DNA from: Betaproteobacteria bacterium
GTDB lineage: Bacteria; Pseudomonadota; Gammaproteobacteria; Burkholderiales; Gallionellaceae
Assembly (NCBI GenBank): GCA_028871775.1
Contig: JAGWMH010000119.1
Span: 1-5,998 of the forward strand
Direction: 5' to 3'
DNA length: 5,998 nt
The translations under genes were made by a program, and so were the position numbers. Below, piece after piece: positions 1 through 5,534 of the stretch. The stretch's first letter is position 1; each line of letters opens with the position of its first letter. A model generated the notes under the pieces. That model was not told the DNA's origin and made no database searches. It was given only the letters and a program-made list of their open reading frames with translations.

Positions 1-420
1 ATAGGCGTACCACTCGTCGAGCACCTCGCGGGTTAAATACCGTGCACCAACCAGCTTTGGAAGGATTTTCCCCAGCGTGGTGAAATAGCGGCGATAGACA
101 CTGCGCAGCAAATCCTGGCGCGCCACCGGCATGTTTTTCGGATCTTGCGTGCCGATGAAATAGTGGCACTTGTCAGTACATGCCCCGCAATGCACGCAGG
201 CATCCAGAAAAACCTTGAGCGAGCGGTACTTGCCAAGCAACTCGCCCATCTTGGCTAGCGCACGGTCATGCCAGTCATCCACCAATTGCCCGGGGAAGCC
301 CAGTGCTTCCTGAATCTTGTCGTTCGCGATAAACGACTTGCTATCTTCCATCGCACCCGGTTTCAAGGCCGGGATGATGGGAATGATGCGGTAGGCAGGG
401 GCGGTGATCTCGGCGGCCAT
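1..420 (-). CDS. dsrK: DsrK, iron-sulfur subunit of DsrMKJOP complex (partial, N-terminal 140 aa)
   Basis: DsrK is the cytoplasm-facing iron-sulfur subunit of the DsrMKJOP membrane complex. It is related to heterodisulfide reductase HdrD and is thought to act on the DsrC trisulfide/disulfide. The open frame starts at ATG 420 and runs without a stop to base 1, so the gene continues outside the window; full-length family members are about 500 aa or more. At residues 75-85 it carries CVHCGACTDKC (Cys75, 78, 81, 85), a classic 4Fe-4S ligand set, followed by the DsrK-typical stretch HYFIGTQDPKNMPVARQDLL. No signal peptide or membrane segment is visible, as expected for a soluble subunit. The start is less certain than the gene: only a weak AGGCGA precedes ATG 420, and Met24 is an alternative. 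It follows dsrM, but across an unusually long 190 bp gap. Confidence 0.95.
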   Translation of the reverse strand, partial: MAAEITAPAYRIIPIIPALKPGAMEDSKSFIANDKIQEALGFPGQLVDDWHDRALAKMGELLGKYRSLKVFLDACVHCGACTDKCHYFIGTQDPKNMPVARQDLLRSVYRRYFTTLGKILPKLVGARYLTREVLDEWYAY

Positions 421-499
421 GGTCAATTCGCCTGTTGAAAATATTCAGTCACTGAGAGTGCATAGTTCGCAGAAAAAAGCGGAAAAACAGACCGGTTCT

Positions 500-526
500 C
501 TCTGTGTACTCTGTGCTCTCTGATGT
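500..526. repeat. Three-unit period-9 CTCTGTG repeat
   Basis: On the plus strand CTCTGTG occurs at 500-506 and again at 509-515. A degenerate third unit, CTCTGATG, begins at 518, so the period is 9 bases. On the operon's coding strand this reads as CACAGAG units. It resembles the CTCTGTG/CACAGAG-type interspersed repeat that I recall from intergenic regions of many environmental proteobacteria. That family resemblance is from memory and unchecked; the repetition itself is directly visible. Confidence 0.5.
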
Positions 527-559
527 GACTACTGGTGAAACTACTAGCCATTTGACTAA

Positions 560-578
560 GCTGGCAAAAGACGCCAGC
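560..578. promoter_or_regulatory. Small hairpin after dsrM with a possible alternative partner
   Basis: GCTGGC at 560-565 pairs perfectly with GCCAGC at 573-578 around a 7-base loop. A third segment, GCTGG at 585-589, could instead pair with CCAGC at 574-578, so the middle strand has two possible partners. No T-run follows on the minus strand, so it is not a standard intrinsic terminator. It lies just downstream of the dsrM stop and could stabilise or punctuate the transcript, or be a chance structure of 5 to 6 bp. Confidence 0.3.
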
Positions 579-610
579 CAAGTCGCTGGTTAGGTGGCAA
601 AGTATTTTGT

Positions 611-1339
611 TCATGCCTTGTTCTCCAACTCCGCCGCCCAAGCTGCCAAGTGGCGCTTCTCACGTGGGTTGTCCGTTTGGTTGCGGCTGGGGGAAAAAAA
701 TAAACCGGGAACATGCAACAATTTGCTGATCGGGAAAATCATCAGCAGCACAGCCACCAGCAACAGGTGTACATACAGGCCAGGGTGCGCAGGCAAAGGC
801 TGCCAGTTGAAATACATCAGGCCAAGAATGAAACCTTTGGCTGAGATCACATCGGTATGCGCAAGGAATTTCATCGACAGGCCGGATGCGGCAATCACCA
901 TGAGCAGTGCCAGCATCAGGTGATCGGAAGGGGCTGAGATATAGCGGATACGCTCGACAAATACACGTCGCGCCCACAATCCGGCCAAGCCGAGCAGCAT
1001 GGTAATCCCCGCATACATGCCAAACGGCTGGATGAACGCCACCCAGGCCCAAACGGGCTCGGTGAAATAGCGCAAGTGGCGCAACAGGACGAGCACCAGG
1101 CTGGCATGAAACAACCAGCCCAGGCCCCACGTCCACAGATTCGCCTTGAACAGGCTTTCAAAAAACAGGACTTCGCGTGTCATACGCAACACCACGCCAC
1201 CGGTATTAATGGGGGCGGGCGTGGTGGGTATTTTAAGCGGGGCCGGAGTGCGTGAATAAACGCTGATACGGTAAAGCAAGCCCACGACAAACAACAAGGT
1301 AGCAAGATAGAACAGAATTGCGAACAAGGTGCCGATCAT
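611..1339 (-). CDS. dsrM: DsrM, NarI-like membrane cytochrome b of DsrMKJOP complex
   Basis: DsrM is the diheme cytochrome b subunit that links DsrK to the quinone pool in the cytoplasmic membrane. The protein has 242 aa with about five hydrophobic segments: near residues 2-23, 69-87, 97-122, 139-160 and 186-208. His78 and His88 lie 10 apart in the second segment, and His191 and His209 lie 18 apart in the last. This is the same spacing as the four heme-ligating histidines of E. coli NarI (56/66 and 187/205), which supports two b-type hemes. The C-terminal tail after residue 213 is polar and probably cytoplasmic. The start at ATG 1339 is preceded by GAGGA at suitable spacing. It lies 41 bp after dsrC and is followed by the long spacer before dsrK. 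Confidence 0.96.
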   Translation of the reverse strand: MIGTLFAILFYLATLLFVVGLLYRISVYSRTPAPLKIPTTPAPINTGGVVLRMTREVLFFESLFKANLWTWGLGWLFHASLVLVLLRHLRYFTEPVWAWVAFIQPFGMYAGITMLLGLAGLWARRVFVERIRYISAPSDHLMLALLMVIAASGLSMKFLAHTDVISAKGFILGLMYFNWQPLPAHPGLYVHLLLVAVLLMIFPISKLLHVPGLFFSPSRNQTDNPREKRHLAAWAAELENKA

Positions 1340-1351
1340 GGGGCAGTCCTC

Positions 1352-1374
1352 GCATCAATAACATCGGTTAATGC
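1352..1374. promoter_or_regulatory. Possible stem-loop between dsrC and dsrM
   Basis: In the operon's orientation, GCATTAAC is followed by loop CGAT and then GTTA-TTG-ATGC. This forms an 8 bp stem with a 3-base bulge. It is A/T-rich and has no T-run behind it; the T-run (1375-1379 on the minus strand) lies before it, right after the dsrC stop. It could act as a 3' stabilising structure for dsrC mRNA, which is usually abundant, but it is weak. Confidence 0.25.
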
Positions 1375-1380
1375 TAAAAA

Positions 1381-1716
1381 TCAGACGCACCCTGTCGGCT
1401 TCGGCAAACCGGCAATCTTGCAAGCCTGCTTGCCCGGGCCATAGGGGAACAGGCTGTACAGGTATTCGCTGTTGCCTTTGTCCGCGCCGAGTTTCTTGCC
1501 TATGGCCTTGGTCAACACGCGAACTGCGGGCGCAATCTGGTATTCCTCGAAATACTCGCGCAGAAAATTAATCACCTCCCAATGCTGCTCGGTCATGTTG
1601 ATATTTTCCACATGCGCGATGTAGTTAGCGACTTCTTTATTCCAGTCATTCAGATTGGTGAGGTAGCCCTCTTCATCTGTTTCATAAGTCTTGCCGTCAA
1701 CTTCGATGCTGGGCAT
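1381..1716 (-). CDS. dsrC: DsrC, sulfur-carrier protein (TusE family)
   Basis: DsrC is a small cytoplasmic sulfur carrier. It receives sulfur from DsrEFH, presents it to DsrAB as a persulfide/trisulfide, and exchanges with DsrMKJOP. The product has 111 aa, the normal family length (A. vinosum about 112). It begins MPSIEVDGKTYETDEEGYL and ends in the conserved flexible arm, with Cys99 (GKQACKIAGL) and penultimate Cys110 (PTGCV). Having both cysteines distinguishes true DsrC from TusE-only homologues, which keep just the penultimate one. ATG 1716 is chosen because AAAGGAG sits just upstream and the family begins here. The same frame stays open upstream into dsrH, but that extension is antisense-like filler overlapping dsrH and is rejected. 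The gene lies 25 bp after dsrH. Confidence 0.98.
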   Translation of the reverse strand: MPSIEVDGKTYETDEEGYLTNLNDWNKEVANYIAHVENINMTEQHWEVINFLREYFEEYQIAPAVRVLTKAIGKKLGADKGNSEYLYSLFPYGPGKQACKIAGLPKPTGCV

Positions 1717-1741
1717 GGTATTTCTCCTTTTTAGCGCAGAG

Positions 1742-2038
1742 TTAAAGCCAGGATTGGCAGGTTTTATTTGTGGTCGTAAGGTCGACGAAGCCGCCGTAAT
1801 CCACGGGTGAAACTCCTTCGATGACGCGATCGGCAAGCCCGCGCGCCTCGAGGTCAGGTTGCAGGACATGAATCCTGAAGCGTTCCAACGCCTTGCGTAT
1901 CTTGCCCTCGAACGCATTGCCCGCTGTGGCGGCATAGACTGCGTCTTCAATAAGCAGAATCTCTCCCGACTGGGCGACGCGCAAACAGCTGTCGAGCGCG
2001 TTATTGGCCAGCGGAGATTTATTGATAATGTGCAGCAT
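1742..2038 (-). CDS. dsrH: DsrH, sulfurtransferase subunit (TusB family)
   Basis: DsrH is the TusB-like subunit of the cytoplasmic DsrE2F2H2 hexamer, which relays persulfide sulfur to DsrC. The protein has 98 aa and starts MLHIINKSPL, the typical opening of the family. Cys18 sits near the position of the conserved cysteine (Cys20) of A. vinosum DsrH. A second cysteine, Cys94, lies near the C-terminus, which ends in the family-like QSWL. The start ATG 2038 has GAGGAG about 9 bases upstream, overlapping the dsrF stop region. Gaps of 14 bp from dsrF and 25 bp to dsrC indicate co-transcription and probable translational coupling. The fold is expected to be the short alpha/beta DsrE-like domain. 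Confidence 0.95.
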   Translation of the reverse strand: MLHIINKSPLANNALDSCLRVAQSGEILLIEDAVYAATAGNAFEGKIRKALERFRIHVLQPDLEARGLADRVIEGVSPVDYGGFVDLTTTNKTCQSWL

Positions 2039-2052
2039 TTGACGATACTCCT

Positions 2053-2418
2053 CTAGAAACTCAAGACCACATCCTGCTGGTCCATCAATGCGCCCATTTC
2101 CGCGCGGCCAAGCACGGTAACATCCACCAGCAAGTCTTCCTCACTGATTCCGCGCGCTTCCAGCGACTCTTTTTCGACATACAGTTTCTCAATGTCGTAG
2201 CCTTCCAGCGCGCGATAGGCAGGCGAAAAATTTTTGGTTTCTATCCCCTTGGTCTGCTGCCCCTTCTTCAGCTGATACACACCGTCATCCAGGAAAACCA
2301 GGGAAACATCCTGATCAAACGCGGCGGTAATCAGCACCACTTCCAGCGCTTCCAGCGCATAGATCGTACCGTACGGAGCTTTGCGGTTAACGAACATGAA
2401 TTTTTTGATGTTGCTCAT
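2053..2418 (-). CDS. dsrF: DsrF, sulfurtransferase subunit (TusC family)
   Basis: DsrF is the TusC-like structural subunit of the DsrEFH complex in the cytoplasm. The protein has 121 aa and starts MSNIKKFMFVNRKAPYG. The family-typical stretch VSLVFLDDGVYQLKKGQ is at residues 38-54. I find no cysteine anywhere in it, consistent with TusC/DsrF proteins not carrying the transferred sulfur themselves. The frame is open a further 9 codons upstream to another ATG at 2445, but that would overlap the end of dsrE. The MSNIKK start at 2418 has GGGGAA upstream and fits the family's N-terminus. It begins 10 bp after the dsrE stop. Confidence 0.95.
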   Translation of the reverse strand: MSNIKKFMFVNRKAPYGTIYALEALEVVLITAAFDQDVSLVFLDDGVYQLKKGQQTKGIETKNFSPAYRALEGYDIEKLYVEKESLEARGISEEDLLVDVTVLGRAEMGALMDQQDVVLSF

Positions 2419-2428
2419 CCCGTTCCCC

Positions 2429-2788
2429 CTAATCGCCAAACACAACCAGGCGATCAGTTTTGATGCCCGCTTCCACCAACTGCCCCAGTCCGGAAATACG
2501 GAAGCCCTGCGCCAGGTTTTCTTCCTTGATGCCGCGCCGCAAAGCTGCCGCTACGCAAACCACCAGATCCACACCATGCTCTTCGGCGAGCTTGCTCCAG
2601 CGGTTGACGATATTGCGGTCATCCTGCGGCGGCTCGGTCAACCTCGAGGCGTTATTCACACCGTCGTGATAGAAAAACACGCGCCACACTTCATGGCCTT
2701 TTGCAATAGCCGCCTTACAGAACAAGTAGGCCGTATCACTGGCTTGATGCTGATAAGGGCCTTCGTTAACGACAATGCCAAATTTCAT
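2429..2788 (-). CDS. dsrE: DsrE, catalytic sulfurtransferase subunit (TusD family)
   Basis: DsrE is the TusD-like subunit that holds the active-site persulfide in the DsrE2F2H2 complex and hands sulfur to DsrC. The protein has 119 aa, starting MKFGIVVNEGPYQHQASDTA. Cys78, in the stretch HGVDLVVCVAAALRRG, is at the same number as the active-site Cys78 of A. vinosum DsrE, so the protein should be catalytically competent. An in-frame ATG six codons upstream (2806) is rejected because the sequence between the two is itself an excellent Shine-Dalgarno for the inner ATG. It lies 23 bp after dsrB and 10 bp before dsrF. The presence of dsrEFH marks this as a sulfur-oxidation locus rather than a sulfate-reduction one. 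Confidence 0.97.
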   Translation of the reverse strand: MKFGIVVNEGPYQHQASDTAYLFCKAAIAKGHEVWRVFFYHDGVNNASRLTEPPQDDRNIVNRWSKLAEEHGVDLVVCVAAALRRGIKEENLAQGFRISGLGQLVEAGIKTDRLVVFGD

Positions 2789-2790
2789 GT

Positions 2791-2799
2791 GATCACCTC
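2791..2799 (-). promoter_or_regulatory. Strong ribosome binding site of dsrE
   Basis: On the coding strand GAGGTGATC lies two bases before ATG 2788. It matches the anti-Shine-Dalgarno complement over nine bases, with the core AGG about 8 bases from the start. This decides the MKFG start over the upstream in-frame ATG at 2806, and it suggests dsrE is translated efficiently relative to neighbours with shorter matches. Confidence 0.75.
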
Positions 2800-2811
2800 G
2801 AAACAAATCGG

Positions 2812-3891
2812 CTAAAAGCGAATATGGGTCGAAGCATTGAGGGAGGCACGGGAACCACGCCAGTCGTCAATCAGGTATTTGGTGAACGGCAGCCCGGTCT
2901 TTTCAAAGAAACGCTGCCAGCCGATGCGCTCGACCCAGTCTGCCATGCGCTCCCACGGACGGCCATCTTCCTTGTAAACGTGCAGAATCCGCTTCACCAC
3001 CTCGGTGACCTCGGGCCATCTTGGTGGATTGTTTGGCAGGCCGGAAGTAACCATCTTCATGAAGGTCGGCTTGCCACGCGCATTGGAATTCTTGCCGCCT
3101 ACCCAAATCGCCAGCTTGGAATTCTCCGGGTCATTGATCTGCATCGGCGGGCAGGGCGGATAGCACGCTCCGCAGCACATGCATTTTGATTCATCGATTT
3201 CCAGGGACGGCTTGCCGTTTACCATCGCCGGGCGAATCGCGGCGACAGGGCAACGCGCGACTACCGCCGGGCGCTCGCATACGTTGGCCACCAGGTCGTG
3301 ATTAATCACCGGTGGCTTGGTATGTTGAATGATGATCGCGATATCAGACTGTCCGCCGCAGTTGATTTCACAACATGACGTGGAAATATGCACACGGTTG
3401 GGCATTTCCTCGCGTTTGAATTCAACGATCAGCTCGTCCATCAAAGCCTTGACCGCGCCGGAAGCATCCGTACCGGGAATATCACAGTGCAGCCAACCCT
3501 GAGTATGGGAAATCATCGAAATCGAATTGCCCGTGCCACCCACCGGGAAACCGTGCTTTTCCAGTTCCGCAATCAGCGGATTAACCTTCTCCGCACTGGA
3601 TACCATGAACTCGATATTGGAACGGATGGTGAAACGCACGCGGCTTTCCGCGTACTTGTCGGCAATATCGCATAGCTTGCGGATGGTATGAACGTCCATT
3701 TGCCGCTGCGTGCCGGCACGTACCGACCAGACCTCGTCGCCGCTATGCGAGACATGATGCAGCACGCCGGGGCGGGGACGATCATGATATTTCCATTGGC
3801 CATAGTTTTTTGCCAGAACCGGGTGCAAATAGGGTTTGTTGTCCGGCACTCCGGTTTCTTTAGGGCGGCGCATTTGAACAGGTTGATTCAT
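2812..3891 (-). CDS. dsrB: DsrB, reverse dissimilatory sulfite reductase beta subunit
   Basis: DsrB is the beta subunit of the cytoplasmic alpha2beta2 siroheme sulfite reductase. In this oxidative type the enzyme works in reverse, turning DsrC-bound sulfane sulfur into sulfite with release of six electrons. The protein has 359 aa, a normal length. Residues for the siroheme/4Fe-4S site include Cys136 (TQGWLHCDIPGTDASG) and the STSCCEINCGGQ block with Cys173, 174 and 178. An inserted ferredoxin domain follows, with Cys214 (ARCPVAAI) and CMCCGACYPPCPPM at 237-250. No frameshift or missing motif is seen. ATG 3891 has GAGGAGA upstream, and only 12 bp separate it from the dsrA stop, so translation of the two subunits is probably coupled. 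The DsrAB pair is the standard phylogenetic marker for sulfur metabolism. Confidence 0.98.
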   Translation of the reverse strand: MNQPVQMRRPKETGVPDNKPYLHPVLAKNYGQWKYHDRPRPGVLHHVSHSGDEVWSVRAGTQRQMDVHTIRKLCDIADKYAESRVRFTIRSNIEFMVSSAEKVNPLIAELEKHGFPVGGTGNSISMISHTQGWLHCDIPGTDASGAVKALMDELIVEFKREEMPNRVHISTSCCEINCGGQSDIAIIIQHTKPPVINHDLVANVCERPAVVARCPVAAIRPAMVNGKPSLEIDESKCMCCGACYPPCPPMQINDPENSKLAIWVGGKNSNARGKPTFMKMVTSGLPNNPPRWPEVTEVVKRILHVYKEDGRPWERMADWVERIGWQRFFEKTGLPFTKYLIDDWRGSRASLNASTHIRF

Positions 3892-3903
3892 GTTCCATTC
3901 TCC

Positions 3904-5202
3904 TCAGGTAGCGGCGTGTTTTTTGGCATTGATCCTGGCAACTTCGTCATCCCATCCATCGGTGCGAATGTATGGATTCGTGCGCGGCGTGGATACCATG
4001 TTCGAATCCGCTTCGATTTCCAATGCATCGAGAAAGCTCGCCAAACCGATACGCTCGATCATTTCACCGGTGCGTTCGTGCTCGAGCGCATTTTCCGCGA
4101 AGAAGTCGATGATGCGCTGGCCGAGATCGACCAGTTTTTCCATGTCTTCATCTGTTTCCAGCTTCATGAATGGAACAACTACCGTACCCATCAGGTCGCC
4201 GATCTTGAGGGTGCGCTTGCCCCCCACCAGAATGGTTGCGCCCTTGTCTTCACCGGGAGCCAATGCACCGGTCATTACATTGATGCAGTGCATGCAGCGC
4301 ACGCAATCGTGGTTGTCGATCTCTATCGCATGGGTATCATTGATTGCAACGCTGGAGATGCTCGGGCCGCTCCTGACGTCCTTGATCTGCCTGAGCTGGA
4401 AGGTTTTGGTCGGGCAACGCGCAACAATGTCATTCACCAGTTGGTCCATGCTGTGCCTGGCGAACCATTTTTTCGCCATTGCTTCGTCGGTGCGGATATT
4501 GTCGCGCCACGTTCCGATCACGGCCATGTCGGAACGTTGTATCGAGTTCATGCAATCGTTCGGGCAGCCGGAAAATTTGAATTTGAACTTGTACGGCAGG
4601 GAAGGGCGATGAATGTCATCCAGAAAAGTATTCACTACAGTGCGATGCGCCTTGGCCTCGTCATAGCATGATTGCTCGCAACGCGCCGCCCCGACGCAGG
4701 ACATGGAGGTGCGCACCGCCGGCCCGGCGCCACCCATGTCGAAACCCATCTCGTTGATTTCGTCCCAGGCCTTCTGCACGTTCTCGGTGGTGCAGCCCTG
4801 CATCATGATGTCGCCGGATTGGCCATGCAGCGCGATGAGGCCGGAGCCATGCTTTTCCCAGATGTCGCAGAATTTGCGCAGCGTAGCGGTGTCGTAGTGC
4901 ATGCCGGGCGGAGGCATGATGCGCAGGGTATGGAACTCGGCCGCATCCTTGAACACCGGCTGTCCTTTTTCGTCCTTGAGCTCGGTAAAGCGCGGGATAA
5001 CACCACCGCCATAGCCAAACACGCCGACCGTGCCGCCCTTCCAATAGCCTTTTTTGGTGCGGTACGAAGTCTCGAGCTGGCCAAGGAGGTCAACCACATA
5101 ATCCTTGTCTTTTGCCAGCGCTTTCAGGCCGGTCACAAAGCTGGGCCATGGGCCATCCTCGAGCTGGTCAAGGTTTGGGGTGTCATGCATCTTCTTAGCC
5201 AT
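3904..5202 (-). CDS. dsrA: DsrA, reverse dissimilatory sulfite reductase alpha subunit
   Basis: DsrA is the alpha subunit of siroheme sulfite reductase and partners DsrB; it is the first gene of the operon. The protein has 432 aa from MAKKMHDTP. The siroheme/4Fe-4S cysteines form the expected two pairs: Cys169-X5-Cys175 (CVGAARCEQSC) and Cys213-X3-Cys217 (SGCPNDCMNS). The ferredoxin insertion has Cys263 (ARCPTKTF) and CVRCMHC at 300-306. All key residues are present. A GTG at 5217 would add five residues, but ATG 5202 is preferred: the Shine-Dalgarno GGAAGGA falls inside that extension, and MAKK matches the family's start. The synteny that follows (BEFHCMK) assigns it to the oxidative clade; which lineage it belongs to would need a DsrAB tree. 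Confidence 0.98.
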   Translation of the reverse strand: MAKKMHDTPNLDQLEDGPWPSFVTGLKALAKDKDYVVDLLGQLETSYRTKKGYWKGGTVGVFGYGGGVIPRFTELKDEKGQPVFKDAAEFHTLRIMPPPGMHYDTATLRKFCDIWEKHGSGLIALHGQSGDIMMQGCTTENVQKAWDEINEMGFDMGGAGPAVRTSMSCVGAARCEQSCYDEAKAHRTVVNTFLDDIHRPSLPYKFKFKFSGCPNDCMNSIQRSDMAVIGTWRDNIRTDEAMAKKWFARHSMDQLVNDIVARCPTKTFQLRQIKDVRSGPSISSVAINDTHAIEIDNHDCVRCMHCINVMTGALAPGEDKGATILVGGKRTLKIGDLMGTVVVPFMKLETDEDMEKLVDLGQRIIDFFAENALEHERTGEMIERIGLASFLDALEIEADSNMVSTPRTNPYIRTDGWDDEVARINAKKHAAT

Positions 5203-5204
5203 AA

Positions 5205-5213
5205 TCCTTCCTT
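5205..5213 (-). promoter_or_regulatory. Ribosome binding site of dsrA
   Basis: The coding strand reads AAGGAAGGA just upstream of ATG 5202. This selects the ATG over the in-frame GTG at 5217, whose own upstream bases offer no comparable match. Confidence 0.6.
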
Positions 5214-5349
5214 TCACTCGTAATGACTAGCGCTTGCTGCCAGCACTATTTTTTAATGGCCCGGCAAAGACGTGAAATTGCGACCCGTCTACTCTACCAC
5301 TTTCAGCTCAGCGGCCACCCAGGTTCTTAATGGTTCGGTGCACTATACG

Positions 5350-5369
5350 GCGCATCCCCTGCGCATTCC
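5350..5369. repeat. Tandem GGRATGCGC direct repeat, 11 bp period
   Basis: On the minus strand GGAATGCGC (5361-5369) and GGGATGCGC (5350-5358) are 8/9 identical and start 11 bases apart, about one helical turn. They sit at the candidate dsrA promoter, overlapping its -10, a position where a regulator would block or steer transcription. They could be half-sites for a dimeric or tandem-binding protein. Confidence 0.4.
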
Positions 5370-5393
5370 ATCACCCTTAGCGGCTATCTTCAA
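5365..5393 (-). promoter_or_regulatory. Candidate dsrA promoter (weak sigma70-like)
   Basis: On the minus strand TTGAAG (5388-5393) and TGGAAT (5365-5370) are separated by exactly 17 bases. TGA immediately precedes the -10 element and so gives an extended -10. Each hexamer matches the consensus at 4 of 6 positions. A second possible -10, TATAGT at 5343-5348, has no good -35. Start-site mapping would decide between them. Confidence 0.25.
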
Positions 5394-5395
5394 TA

Positions 5396-5407
5396 ACCCT
5401 AAAGGGT
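5396..5407. repeat. ACCCT-AA-AGGGT inverted repeat
   Basis: A perfect 5 bp inverted repeat with a 2-base centre lies just upstream of the candidate -35. A related single copy, ACCCTTA, is at 5373-5379, exactly 23 bases away (about two helical turns). The symmetry and spacing suit a dimeric DNA-binding protein, but the elements are short. Confidence 0.35.
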
Positions 5408-5534
5408 AGTGGTTTGCCTTCCCCCGGCAGTATTTCATTTCCAGGTGTATTAGCGATAGACTTAGGCATCTTTAAATCCTGTTCAGAATGTCCTCGGAAG
5501 ATATTGCGGTACGGCTAAACGAGAGGAAATTATA

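Larger units (their letters stand above)
421..610. other. Long dsrM-dsrK intergenic spacer
   Basis: This 190 bp interval separates dsrM from dsrK, whereas all other gaps in the operon are 10 to 41 bp. It holds a period-9 CTCTGTG repeat and a short hairpin (listed separately). No convincing promoter for dsrK is visible on the minus strand, and there is no hairpin followed by a T-run that would make a terminator in either direction. A minus-strand open frame (63 codons, 614 to 423) starts at an ATG overlapping the dsrM stop as ATGA and stops two bases before the dsrK ATG. Its composition, rich in Ser and with a stretch encoded by the repeat, does not look like a conserved protein. Confidence 0.6.
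5203..5534. promoter_or_regulatory. Divergent intergenic control region of the dsr operon
   Basis: This 332 bp region lies between dsrA (leftward) and the small gene at 5535 (rightward) and must carry the promoters for both, unless the rightward pair has none of its own. I see no protein-coding frame or RNA gene in it. It does hold several repeated short motifs: tandem GGRATGCGC, an ACCCT/AGGGT palindrome plus a further ACCCTTA copy, and GGTTC repeated at 5322 and 5332. These lie between 5322 and 5407, which makes that stretch the best place for regulator binding. If dsrA starts near there, its mRNA leader would be about 140 to 155 nt. I found no clear -35/-10 pair for the rightward gene. Confidence 0.6.

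Noticed and set aside
500..526. Period-9 repeat as a CRISPR array
   Set aside because: The units are 7 bases with 2-base spacers and only about three copies. CRISPR repeats are over 20 bases with unique spacers of similar length.
560..578. Intrinsic terminator between dsrM and dsrK
   Set aside because: The 6 bp stem is short and no T-run follows it on the minus strand. dsrK is also expected to be transcribed with dsrM.
423..641. 72-codon minus-strand frame treated as a conserved gene
   Set aside because: Its first nine codons lie inside dsrM, part of it is encoded by the CTCTGTG repeat, and the composition is not protein-like. Only the possible coupling role from ATG 614 is kept, as a finding.
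1717..1950. Upstream extension of the dsrC frame to an ATG at 1950
   Set aside because: It would overlap most of dsrH in another frame. The strong Shine-Dalgarno and the family N-terminus place the dsrC start at 1716.
2381..2815. Plus-strand 144-codon frame opposite dsrE and dsrF
   Set aside because: It is fully antisense to genes with clear family motifs, including active-site Cys78 of DsrE. It has no independent ribosome binding site or domain signal.
3688..4671. Long (327 codon) plus-strand open frame opposite dsrA and dsrB
   Set aside because: It is antisense to two unmistakable, motif-complete genes and spans their junction. Its translation shows no recognisable domain, so it is a by-product of dsrA/dsrB codon usage.
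5203..5217. GTG start at 5217 for dsrA
   Set aside because: The added residues are encoded by the Shine-Dalgarno of the ATG at 5202, and MAKK matches the usual DsrA N-terminus.
5203..5534. CRISPR repeats or a leader next to the Cas6-like gene
   Set aside because: I found no repeat longer than about 9 bases and no regular spacer pattern in the region, so no array is present in the window.
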